A stretch of DNA of 64,000 nucleotides from Candidatus Protochlamydia naegleriophila (lineage in GTDB: Bacteria; Chlamydiota; Chlamydiia; Chlamydiales; Parachlamydiaceae). The notes beneath the pieces were generated by a model. The model was given only the letters and a program-made list of their open reading frames with translations, had not been told where the DNA came from and did no database searches. A program made the position numbers and the translations under genes. Shown here piece by piece: positions 17,983 to 25,607 of this stretch (position 1 is its first letter; every line of letters starts with the position of its first letter). The stretch is taken from assembly GCF_001499655.1 (NCBI RefSeq), contig NZ_LN879502.1, positions 2,604,001-2,668,000 of the forward strand, written 5' to 3'.

Positions 17983-18774
17983 CTAGCGCTCCAAGTCAAC
18001 TTCTTTAGAGGGCTGGCATAAGAACCAAGGTGTGCGCGTTTGGCACAAGTCATCCCAAATTTTCATTGCCTCATCAGTGAGTAAAGGATTAATGAATGGA
18101 AGAAGCCGAAAAAAATCTCCATAACTCAATCCTACATGCTCGGTATCGATAAAAGCTATACAGCCATTTTCCATAAAAGGCAAATTTTGAGGCCAGGCGT
18201 CACACCCGCAAAGATCATATAAAGCCCGAACCAGCTCTTGCATAACTTCCCGATTCATCGATGCATATAATTCTTTATTGGGGCCTCCCCAATATCCTCC
18301 AGGAATAAGATTAAATTTTTCACAGATTAATACAGATCGATCAATGCTGCCTTCGAGAGAAGGAAGACAATATAACCATTTCTGCGGAACAGCTAAATGC
18401 TTGCAGTGCATCAAGCGGATATACTTAGCTATTAATGAGGCTCCCTCAATTCTTGCTCGATAATTTTGCAATTCAATTTGTGGATCAGAGCTGTTGTAAT
18501 TTTTTTTAAAGACATAATCGGGAATCTGTGGATGAGACAAGACAAGGATAGACCATTCTCTACAGGATTCATCAAAGTTCTCAACAATAAAGCCCCTTTC
18601 TAACCAATAGTCCAAGTTTTCTATGCGGCTGGGATCATTAAATAACTGTTGAAGTTTATCGCTAATCGGATGCTCTAACGGCAACAAATAACAATCCAGC
18701 TCCGAAGAAAAAAGCAAATGACCTAATAATTGCATGCAAATGAGCAGGAAAAAGCGCATTTTTTTCATATCCAT
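17983..18774 (-). CDS. Exported kinase-like-fold protein
   Basis: The 263-residue protein starts with a signal peptide (MRFFLLICMQLLGHLLFSS). Kinase-like landmarks follow: YVFKKNYN (lysine strand), ARIEGASLIAKYIR (glutamate helix), SVLICEKF (hinge), and DAWPQNLPF then IAFIDTEH, which fit a D-x4-N catalytic loop and a DFG-like metal Asp. This pattern is shared with the larger gene at 14740. The organism or host target is unknown. Export plus kinase fold suggests a periplasmic or host-directed role, by inference. Met3 and Met6 are alternative starts. Confidence 0.5.
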   Translation of the reverse strand: MDMKKMRFFLLICMQLLGHLLFSSELDCYLLPLEHPISDKLQQLFNDPSRIENLDYWLERGFIVENFDESCREWSILVLSHPQIPDYVFKKNYNSSDPQIELQNYRARIEGASLIAKYIRLMHCKHLAVPQKWLYCLPSLEGSIDRSVLICEKFNLIPGGYWGGPNKELYASMNREVMQELVRALYDLCGCDAWPQNLPFMENGCIAFIDTEHVGLSYGDFFRLLPFINPLLTDEAMKIWDDLCQTRTPWFLCQPSKEVDLER

Positions 18775-19180
18775 CGTAAATCTCTGTAGTTTTGCACATC
18801 CTTAGAAGACATCTAAAATACGATTTGGTGCTTTAAATTCTATTTGAGACTAACGCCCCCATTCGTAAACTGAGTAAATATTCGCACTAAAGATAATAGA
18901 GGATACATGAATTTCAAAAAATACTTCTCACCGCTTGCATGATGTTTCATCCCTGCACAAGGCCATGTCACAACTCTTAAATTTACGCCTATATAGGACA
19001 TAATTGAATGGTATATGGCCTGGATGAAGAACAAGGCCTTATATTAGCCTTAACGAGGTAGATAGCTTTTTTAGACACTTCGAATTTTGCCAAGTAGCTA
19101 TTAGCAATCCGCTAACCTGTTGGATTGAAAGGCGGATTGCTTGTTTTGTTAACGCAGCTTTAGATATTTTAGTCAGCTTC
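18775..19180. other. Intergenic region with one stem-loop
   Basis: No convincing gene is present; a 64-codon minus-strand frame (18840-19034) has no recognisable features. AGCAATCCGC (19103-19112) pairs with GCGGATTGCT (19132-19141) around a 19-base loop, just past the mcsB stop, and may help end that transcript. No T-run follows on the minus strand. Confidence 0.4.
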
Positions 19181-20260
19181 TTAGATCAGCAATGTGATTC
19201 CTTTTAAAGTCTGGTGAATAAATTCAGCCCGTTTATGAGGAAGGTCTTCTTGCGCAATTTTTTGATCCTGGCGGCACAGCAAGTGAGCGCGGCGGACGTT
19301 GAAAAACATTTCGTTCAGCGTCTTCTGCATGACTCCACTTAACCATCCAAGCTCAAGACCTAGCTTGACAAGGCTTAGAGCTTGTAAAGCCTCAATTGCC
19401 TCAATTTGATAGGAATGCAACAAAATGGCATAAGCCCGGCTGACCTTATCTTTCAAATCGGAAATTTCTGCGTCGTGCTCCTGCTTGAGAAGCGTGCGGA
19501 CGCTTTGTTCTTCCATCATCAGTTTAGTTGCTAACGTACGCAAAGAAGAAAGAATATTTTCTTCTGTCAAACCCAACGTGTAGCTGTTATGAAAAGCAAC
19601 AACATCTCCAATAATTTCATTCGGATCACCTTGCAGGCCTGTTTGCTCGATTCCCTCATCTTTATTTTTTTGCAGAATTTCGTCTAAGCGATCAGTGTAA
19701 ATCAAACCAGGCAGGTGCAGGAAGATGTGGACGATCAATCCCGTTCCGCATTGCGTTGGATCAGATGTCAAGAAACCGAATTTAGAAGAAAAGGCAAAAT
19801 TGACTGATTTAGTCAGGCTTGTTTCGATCTTAAAAAGGCGCTCCCAAGCCGACTCCAATTCCTCGCGCATATCAATCGATTGAAGCATGAGATGGTCGCG
19901 CAGATTCAATACAGCTAAAAATTCGCCCGTTTCATCCAATACAAATGCCTCCCCTGCTTGCGCCTGATGGAAGCTTTCGCTTGTCATGAAGTGTTCGACC
20001 AGAAATTCTTTGGCGACTGGCGACATTTCTTCACCCTTAAAGAGCTTGGGACCTTTTAACTGATCGCTCCCCAAAAGATCGCGAGAGATCAAGGCGATAA
20101 TCTGCTTGCGCTTATCTGTCGCCAACTTACCAGGAAATTTGAATTTCTCTAAATTGCGCAGCAAAGTGACCGAAGAACCAAGCCAAATATTGTTCTCATT
20201 ACCGTTCCAAGGATTCTGATTGCACAGCAAAGGATAGTGGCTAGGATTTGGGTTGTTCAT
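19181..20260 (-). CDS. mcsB: McsB-type protein-arginine kinase homolog (diverged active site)
   Basis: McsB phosphorylates arginines on proteins, marking them for ClpCP in Firmicutes. This 359-residue homolog keeps the guanido-kinase framework: WLGSSVTLLRNLEKFKFP at the start, LNLRDHL near 118-124, FGFLTSDPTQCGTG near 161-174 and a C-terminal DLKDKVSRAYAILLHSY segment. However, NEEDHLR is replaced by NLRDHL and CPTN-GTG by DPTQCGTG, moving the cysteine. The RG-YGE loop reads TGLQGDPNEIIGD. It sits in the order known for Chlamydia CT_675/CT_676. GGGGAG lies before the ATG at 20260, which overlaps the end of mcsA; a second ATG at 20272 lacks that site. Confidence 0.88.
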   Translation of the reverse strand: MNNPNPSHYPLLCNQNPWNGNENNIWLGSSVTLLRNLEKFKFPGKLATDKRKQIIALISRDLLGSDQLKGPKLFKGEEMSPVAKEFLVEHFMTSESFHQAQAGEAFVLDETGEFLAVLNLRDHLMLQSIDMREELESAWERLFKIETSLTKSVNFAFSSKFGFLTSDPTQCGTGLIVHIFLHLPGLIYTDRLDEILQKNKDEGIEQTGLQGDPNEIIGDVVAFHNSYTLGLTEENILSSLRTLATKLMMEEQSVRTLLKQEHDAEISDLKDKVSRAYAILLHSYQIEAIEALQALSLVKLGLELGWLSGVMQKTLNEMFFNVRRAHLLCRQDQKIAQEDLPHKRAEFIHQTLKGITLLI

Positions 20261-20813
20261 CCGCTCCCCCATTTTCAGGCTTTAATTGATCATCGTTTTC
20301 CGTTAAAGCACGAATTTGATCCCTCAGCCAAGCCGCCTGTTCGTAATCTTCACGCTTAAGAGTCTCTTTTAGCGCTTCATTAAGAGCCAGTAAGCGGGAA
20401 GAGGGATTGATGGCCAGGCTTTCGCCTGGTGCGCGCCCAATATGAATGGGGGAAGATTTTTTGATAGAAACCAGGCGGGGTGCAAGGCTGTTGGCAGCCT
20501 GAATTTCCATCAACAATATATCTCCGAATATATTATAACATTCAGGGCACCCCAAACGATGGCCTCTTTTAACCTCTTCTAATGTCGTTCCGCAATTGCC
20601 ACACTCCAGCCCCGCTCCAACCTGACTTTGTATCTGCTCCTTTGGAACCGTACCGTGCAATCTTCTTTGCAACTCAGGGCAATCGGCACACATACTTGTA
20701 TGAATCATGCTATCCCCAACAATTTCTGTATAGCGAACGGCGACGGGTTTTTTGCATTCCCCACATTCGAGGGGTCTATCAGGCGAATGCTTATCGGGCT
20801 TCTTTTCGACCAT
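20241..20813 (-). CDS. mcsA: McsA-like zinc-finger/UVR protein
   Basis: McsA activates McsB and carries zinc-binding CxxC pairs plus a UVR helix. The product (190 residues from ATG 20813) has four CxxC pairs: CGEC, CADC, CGNC and CPEC, all in the first 95 residues. A C-terminal UVR motif, LKETLKREDYEQAAWLRDQI, lies at about 145-170. A GAGG lies nine bases before 20813; ATG 20828 is a possible upstream start. It overlaps mcsB by 20 bases, implying coupled translation. Confidence 0.88.
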   Translation of the reverse strand: MVEKKPDKHSPDRPLECGECKKPVAVRYTEIVGDSMIHTSMCADCPELQRRLHGTVPKEQIQSQVGAGLECGNCGTTLEEVKRGHRLGCPECYNIFGDILLMEIQAANSLAPRLVSIKKSSPIHIGRAPGESLAINPSSRLLALNEALKETLKREDYEQAAWLRDQIRALTENDDQLKPENGGADEQPKS

Positions 20814-21118
20814 GTTGCTGGGCCTCATTGGTAGGCTATGTTTGTCAATTTTTCATCTTTAAGTGAGATGGGCTTTTGCCTACTTTAAAGATAAAAGTTA
20901 ATATAGAAAATTTTTTTTCTGAATGCAAGCCGGAATTACAGAGGCCTTACCGAGAACCGCGGGCCTTAGAAGGCTTTTTATCAGGTGAAGAGGACAAACG
21001 CTGGGAAGTCAGGATGCTGGCCACTACAAAGTCGGTGTGAGGTTCTATTTTGATGTATCGCTTTTATCACAAGAGCATGATTGGAAAGGAAGGCAGGATT
21101 GATTTTGAAAAAAAACGG
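20814..21118. other. Intergenic region between the tRNA terminator and mcsA
   Basis: On the minus strand 20947-21063 is an open frame of 38 codons with coding-like composition (IKIEPHTDFVVASILTSQ at its start) but no ATG. It could be a small gene with a GTG start or a 3' gene remnant. The AT-rich stretch 20880-20930 probably holds the mcsA promoter, but no clear pair of boxes stands out. Confidence 0.3.
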
Positions 21119-21150
21119 CAAAAAAAAAGCCTACTATTTCTAGTAGGCTT
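21119..21150 (-). terminator. Terminator of the pyrH-frr-tRNA transcript
   Basis: On the minus strand AAGCCTACTA and TAGTAGGCTT form a stem, followed by a run of eight or more T (A-run 21119-21128 on the plus strand). It lies directly after the tRNA-Lys gene. Confidence 0.85.
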
Positions 21151-21157
21151 ACTCATA

Positions 21158-21231
21158 TGAGTCTTGATGGACTCGAACCATCGACCCCCTCATTAAAAGT
21201 GAGGTGCTCTAACCAACTGAGCTAAAGACTC
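21158..21231 (-). tRNA. tRNA-Lys (anticodon TTT)
   Basis: A 74-base cloverleaf is readable: acceptor GAGTCTT with AAGACTC, D-arm AGCTCAGTTGGTTAGAGC, anticodon stem CCTCA/TGAGG with loop CTTTTAA giving anticodon TTT, and T-arm GGTTCGAGTCC. The discriminator is A and CCA is not encoded. Confidence 0.95.
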
Positions 21232-21234
21232 GCA

Positions 21235-21309
21235 TGACCCCAAGGGGATTCGAACCCCTGTTATCGGAATGAAAATCCGGTGTCCTAGACCTGACTAGAC
21301 GATGGGGCC
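21235..21309 (-). tRNA. tRNA-Glu (anticodon TTC)
   Basis: A 75-base cloverleaf: acceptor GGCCCCA with TGGGGTC, D-arm beginning TCGTCTAG, anticodon stem CCGGA/TCCG with loop TTTTCAT giving TTC, and T-arm CAGGGGTTCGAATCCCCT. It closely resembles bacterial tRNA-Glu. Three bases separate it from tRNA-Lys; both follow frr. Confidence 0.95.
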
Positions 21310-21418
21310 AGGTCTAACTTGAATGACAATCCTTGCGGATCGCGCTTCAAGTCGCTTCTTTTCAACTTTCGTATCGAAGAGGCTTAATCTTATAAAAAGC
21401 GTGATTTTTTCACAAGAA

Positions 21419-21970
21419 CTAAATCGTGGAAATTTCTTTTTCTTTTTTTTCTGCTAGTTCGTCTGCTTCTTTACAAAATTTATCTGTCAATTCTTGGATG
21501 CTTTTTTCAAGCTTCTTCATCGCGTCCTCAGCTATGTCTCCATCGGCTTTTTGCTTGCGCGCCAATTCGTTAGAATCGCGGCGAATATTGCGAATGCTGA
21601 CCTTCGTTTTTTCTTTTTCTTCGTGGCAGATTTTTGCCATTTTCTTACGAATTTCTTCGGTCATTGGTGGAATTTTAATCCGAATTGCATGTCCGTCGAC
21701 GATTGGCATGAGCCCTAAATTAGCTTTTTCGATCGCTTTTCCAACCGTATTCGCATTCTGCGGGTCAAATGGGGTAATTAAAAGCTGGCGCGCCTCTGGA
21801 GCTGAAATAGAAGCGATATCCTTTAATCGCATAGGACTGCCATACACTTCAACCATCACATGCTCTACAATCCCTGGATTGGCACGCCCTGTTCTGATAT
21901 TCTTCAAATCGTTTTTTAAATGTTCAATGGCTGCAAGCATTTTTGCTCTCGTCTGATCAAGAATACTCAT
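21419..21970 (-). CDS. frr: Ribosome recycling factor
   Basis: RRF, with EF-G, splits the post-termination ribosome. The 183-residue length is canonical. The family motifs [20 protein letters not shown] (about 27-46), [15 protein letters not shown], and [22 protein letters not shown] are intact, and the end is a charged helix. AAGGAG precedes the ATG. It lies 34 bases after pyrH, with which it is presumably co-transcribed, as in Chlamydia CT_677/CT_678. Confidence 0.97.
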   Translation of the reverse strand: MSILDQTRAKMLAAIEHLKNDLKNIRTGRANPGIVEHVMVEVYGSPMRLKDIASISAPEARQLLITPFDPQNANTVGKAIEKANLGLMPIVDGHAIRIKIPPMTEEIRKKMAKICHEEKEKTKVSIRNIRRDSNELARKQKADGDIAEDAMKKLEKSIQELTDKFCKEADELAEKKEKEISTI

Positions 21971-22004
21971 ATGATCTCCTTTAAGGGATAATTATTTAAC
22001 TGAT

Positions 22005-22754
22005 TTAAGTTCCGCTTATTTTGTTCTCGTAATCGTCCACCAGCGTTCCGTGACTGAAGTCTTTTAAAACAGGCTCGAGATCGTTCTCCAATAAACGACG
22101 CATATTAAAAACAAAAATTGGAATTTGATTGCTTCTGCACAAGGCAATGGCAGTAGCATCCATGACTTGTAATTTTTCTGCAAGCACCTGGGAATAGGAA
22201 ATGCGATCATATTTAACAGCATCAGAGTGCTTCAAAGGATCCCGACTGTAAATACCATCCACCTTAGTAGCCTTGAAAAGTATGTCTGCATGAATTTCAC
22301 TCGCTCGCAAGGCAGCCGCTGTGTCTGTTGTAAAATAGGGATTTCCCGTTCCACCAACAAAAATTAAAATGGTTCCTTCCTCCAAATATTGCAAAGCCTT
22401 ACCCCAATTATACGACTCAGCAACTTTTGGACACTCCAAGGCACTCATGACGCAAGCCTTAGCTCCTGCGGCCATTAAAGCCTGCTGAAGCGCAATGCCA
22501 TTCAATAGCGTTGCTAGCATACCCATATGATCGGCAGAAGTGCGAGGCAAACCAGTCGCGCGAAGATTGATCCCTCGAAAAATATTTCCGCCTCCGATCA
22601 CGACTGCTACTTGTAGGCCCATGCCATGAATCTTATGGAGATAATGCGCAACTTGCTGGCACGCCTCCTGATTAATACCAAAGCCCTGATCCCCCATGAG
22701 CGTTTCTCCAGACAACTTCAACAATATGCGCTTAACGGCCACACCCTTATCCAT
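22005..22754 (-). CDS. pyrH: UMP kinase
   Basis: PyrH phosphorylates UMP to UDP with ATP in pyrimidine nucleotide supply. The 249-residue protein has the amino-acid-kinase motifs: RILLKLSGETLMG (about 9-21), VVIGGGNIFRG (about 53-63), the ADHMGMLATLLNG segment, and FVGGTGNPYFTTDTAAALRA (about 134-153). The C-terminal segment DATAIALCRSNQIPI is also typical. It lies upstream of frr in the conserved chlamydial order. Confidence 0.97.
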   Translation of the reverse strand: MDKGVAVKRILLKLSGETLMGDQGFGINQEACQQVAHYLHKIHGMGLQVAVVIGGGNIFRGINLRATGLPRTSADHMGMLATLLNGIALQQALMAAGAKACVMSALECPKVAESYNWGKALQYLEEGTILIFVGGTGNPYFTTDTAAALRASEIHADILFKATKVDGIYSRDPLKHSDAVKYDRISYSQVLAEKLQVMDATAIALCRSNQIPIFVFNMRRLLENDLEPVLKDFSHGTLVDDYENKISGT

Positions 22755-23105
22755 AAAATCCTATCTATCCTTAAATATTGATTGGACAAACTCAATGATG
22801 CAAATGATTCAATCGAGGTTTGCGAATACCCTTATAGTCCAAAAAATTCTTATGAATCAAATCCTTTGCAAGCCTTCATTTAATTCCTAGAGTCACTATT
22901 GCAAACAAATGAGACGTTGTACCACTTTATCTTGCACTGATCCAAATAATGCTAAGAAAAATAGCGTCTTAGCTTAATTCTGAGAAAGCCTCAAGAATAG
23001 TATTTAAAAAAAATGATATAGATATTAATTAACGATTTAATTATACTATATACACAAAATCATAAATTAATTATTTAATACAACTAATAAAGCGAGTCAT
23101 AAATT
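22755..23105. other. Divergent AT-rich intergenic region
   Basis: This separates pyrH (minus) from the long plus-strand gene. The 23000-23100 half is very AT-rich (poly-A/T and TATATA tracts) and probably carries the promoter of the downstream gene. No gene, tRNA or repeat is seen. Confidence 0.4.
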
Positions 23106-25436
23106 ATGGTTAATTTTAATTCATCTATTCAATTCATGATGAAATATGATACAACCCTTGTTATACAAGATGAAAAAGGTTTACAGCCATTAGAAATAAC
23201 AGCGAATTCTGGTTTTTACCCTATTTCTGTTTCAAGACCAGAAGAGCTTAAATATGCGAATGTTTTTATTATAAGCAACTTTTTTAAACATTTAGTAAAT
23301 TACAATCAACTCAATGCCAAACAAATTGTAGACGTTATTAGCAATTTCCAGGAAATTAAAGCTAAAGAAATTCAGAATCCAAAAATTACAGCTCTAATTA
23401 ACGATACAATTTTGAATATCAATGCTGCTATTGAAGCTCAAAAGCAAATGGCGAAAGAAGCTTTTCAACATTTTCTATACAATATCAACGAAAGATCCTT
23501 ATCTTTCCCGAATTCTTATAAGGACATTTTAGGTGCTGGAGCCCAATCTTATCTATCTAATCCCCAAAATTTAAAAGAAGAGCTCTTAAAATTAATCCTG
23601 GATGCGCCATTCTGGAAAAACCAGAACTATGTTGGCGCACAATCTAAAGAACCTTACACAAAAATGGCAGAAAAAGATTTTTGCATTTATATGATTATTT
23701 TTAGGTTTTTTGAGCTCTTTAAGAATGGAGACAATATTGCTTTTGATATGCTTTTAAATAAATGTTCGGGAACAGAAGGAATCGATTTCAACTCACAATT
23801 GCCTTTGGATAATCCAGCACAAGCGAGTATGTTGGCTTATGTTATCTTAGACAAGATGAGCATCATTGACTATCTCTGTGCATGCAATGATTTAACCTAT
23901 CAAGAATTAGACTTGCTAGTCGAACACATTTTGCAAAGCTCCTCTTTGGATATTTCTCAGTTGATTTCCTCTAAAACATTTATATGGGCTATTGCGTATA
24001 GAAATCACAAATTGCTCGATCTCATTGCAGAATATGCCCAAAATTCTGCTCTTCAAAGCCCAGAGGTCATTCAATTTTTAATGAGTTATCAAAATATTGA
24101 AGCCACAAGGCTTTTGATGAAACGGGGGCTTTCTTTAGAATTGTCTAGCGAAAGTTTATTAATGGGAATTACAAAAGGCTTCCATGACTGGATTTGCTGG
24201 GCTTTAGAGCAGGGACTTAAAGTAGATTCCAATGACCAAGGCAAGCTGATGCAAGAAGCCGTTGCTTATGGCAATTTAAAGATGATTAAAGCGTTGCAGT
24301 CTGCTCAATCAAATGCCTCTTTACCTCCTTTTCAAGATCTGGTCAAAGAATTAAACTCTTTAGAAGAAGAACAAAAAAAACTAAAGCTATACCAGCTATG
24401 CTTAAATTCTCCTTTAGAAAATGTTTATGAATTGATGGAAGTTTATCCAGAGTTCAAGGCTGACATAAGCGCCATGATGCCAAACCTTCCCTATGCCGTG
24501 CGATTTCCCGTCTTAAGTTTTAAATCTATTGTTTCCACGGACCATCAAACATATACCAAGCAAACAGAAGCCTACGCTAAAGAGAATGCTGCATTCGTGC
24601 AGACCTATTTACCCCAGTTTGCCAAACAAACTTGGCATCAAACTCTAGCAGCTATTATGGCAAACCGCATAGAAAGAAATCCGAAGTTGCCAATAGGCTA
24701 TACAGAATTAAGAGTTGCTAAAGCTTCACAACCTCCAATTGATATAGGTAGTTATTCCATAATAAAAAATAACGCTTTTCCTCCCCTCATTTGGTCACAC
24801 CAGAGTATTACGCCTATCGTTACGCATCTTTCTTCCCCCGATCCAAGGCTTGCTTACCTTACGAGTAGGTATACGCCAGCTTATTATTTTTTAATGAAAG
24901 AGCGTGAAAGTGGGCAGCTAATGGAATCGGAAAATATTTCTACGACAAGATTTCGAACAGGAAAAGGGCACCACTTCCAATTTTATTACACTTTACCCAA
25001 TCAAGAACGAGTTCTAACGACTCGTGTTCTTATTCAAGCTTCGTCCGATGGTTTACCCACTGAAATGAATGTGTTTTCTTTTACCGGTTGGTTCCATACC
25101 CCTCCAGAATCTCTTTTAAAACTTGAAGAACATATGGAAGAGCTTCATCAAGAGATCATCCATTTTAAACTCGATTCTGGCGACCCGGCAAGTAAAAAAG
25201 CTCTAATGGAAAAGATTGCAAGAGGTTATTGGCTTGTGTCTACTATGTGTGAAACAGAGAGGGGGACTCCCCATAATGCCATGATGTGGCTTAACCTTGT
25301 CTATTCTCATCATGGCCTTCCTCCTCCTATTCCTAAGCAGGAGTTTTACTTCTTAGATAACATCATGCTGATGATGCCTATCGACAAGGCCATTAAAGAA
25401 TGGGAAAATTTCTTCGAGCCGCTTCCTAAAGTTTAG
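23106..25436 (+). CDS. Large protein with degenerate ankyrin-like helices, unknown function
   Basis: The 776-residue protein has no signal peptide or membrane helix. Residues about 295-425 contain paired short helices with ankyrin-like spacing (for example IEATRLLMKRGLSLEL and the next unit ending WALEQGLKVDSND). The last 250 residues form a separate globular domain with no family that I recognise. AT-rich composition and low similarity to core genes suggest lineage-specific origin. Its place between pyrH and tsf, which are adjacent in Chlamydia, indicates insertion. A host-interaction role is inferred. Confidence 0.5.
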   Translation: MVNFNSSIQFMMKYDTTLVIQDEKGLQPLEITANSGFYPISVSRPEELKYANVFIISNFFKHLVNYNQLNAKQIVDVISNFQEIKAKEIQNPKITALINDTILNINAAIEAQKQMAKEAFQHFLYNINERSLSFPNSYKDILGAGAQSYLSNPQNLKEELLKLILDAPFWKNQNYVGAQSKEPYTKMAEKDFCIYMIIFRFFELFKNGDNIAFDMLLNKCSGTEGIDFNSQLPLDNPAQASMLAYVILDKMSIIDYLCACNDLTYQELDLLVEHILQSSSLDISQLISSKTFIWAIAYRNHKLLDLIAEYAQNSALQSPEVIQFLMSYQNIEATRLLMKRGLSLELSSESLLMGITKGFHDWICWALEQGLKVDSNDQGKLMQEAVAYGNLKMIKALQSAQSNASLPPFQDLVKELNSLEEEQKKLKLYQLCLNSPLENVYELMEVYPEFKADISAMMPNLPYAVRFPVLSFKSIVSTDHQTYTKQTEAYAKENAAFVQTYLPQFAKQTWHQTLAAIMANRIERNPKLPIGYTELRVAKASQPPIDIGSYSIIKNNAFPPLIWSHQSITPIVTHLSSPDPRLAYLTSRYTPAYYFLMKERESGQLMESENISTTRFRTGKGHHFQFYYTLPNQERVLTTRVLIQASSDGLPTEMNVFSFTGWFHTPPESLLKLEEHMEELHQEIIHFKLDSGDPASKKALMEKIARGYWLVSTMCETERGTPHNAMMWLNLVYSHHGLPPPIPKQEFYFLDNIMLMMPIDKAIKEWENFFEPLPKV

Positions 25437-25607
25437 AGATAGGATATTCAGCAGGTCTCTTAAGTGAAAGTTTAACTTTCAAATAGCGCTTGTACTCAAA
25501 TAAAGGGAAAGCGCTAAAATAATTCATAGCATTATTATTCAATTTAAAATAAAATGTTTAATTTAGTTAAACAATTAGCGCCATAATATTATAATTAGAG
25601 TCTTATC

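Noticed and set aside
18840-19034. Minus-strand 64-codon frame between kinase-like gene and mcsB
   Set aside because: No homology recognised, no ribosome site, composition like the spacer.
20960-20980. GCCTT-AG-AAGGC followed by T5 as a plus-strand terminator
   Set aside because: The stem is too short with a two-base loop, and no plus-strand gene precedes it.
21426-21956. Plus-strand frame of 176 codons
   Set aside because: It is the exact antisense of frr; its Phe/Ser-rich translation is a mirror of the RRF helices.
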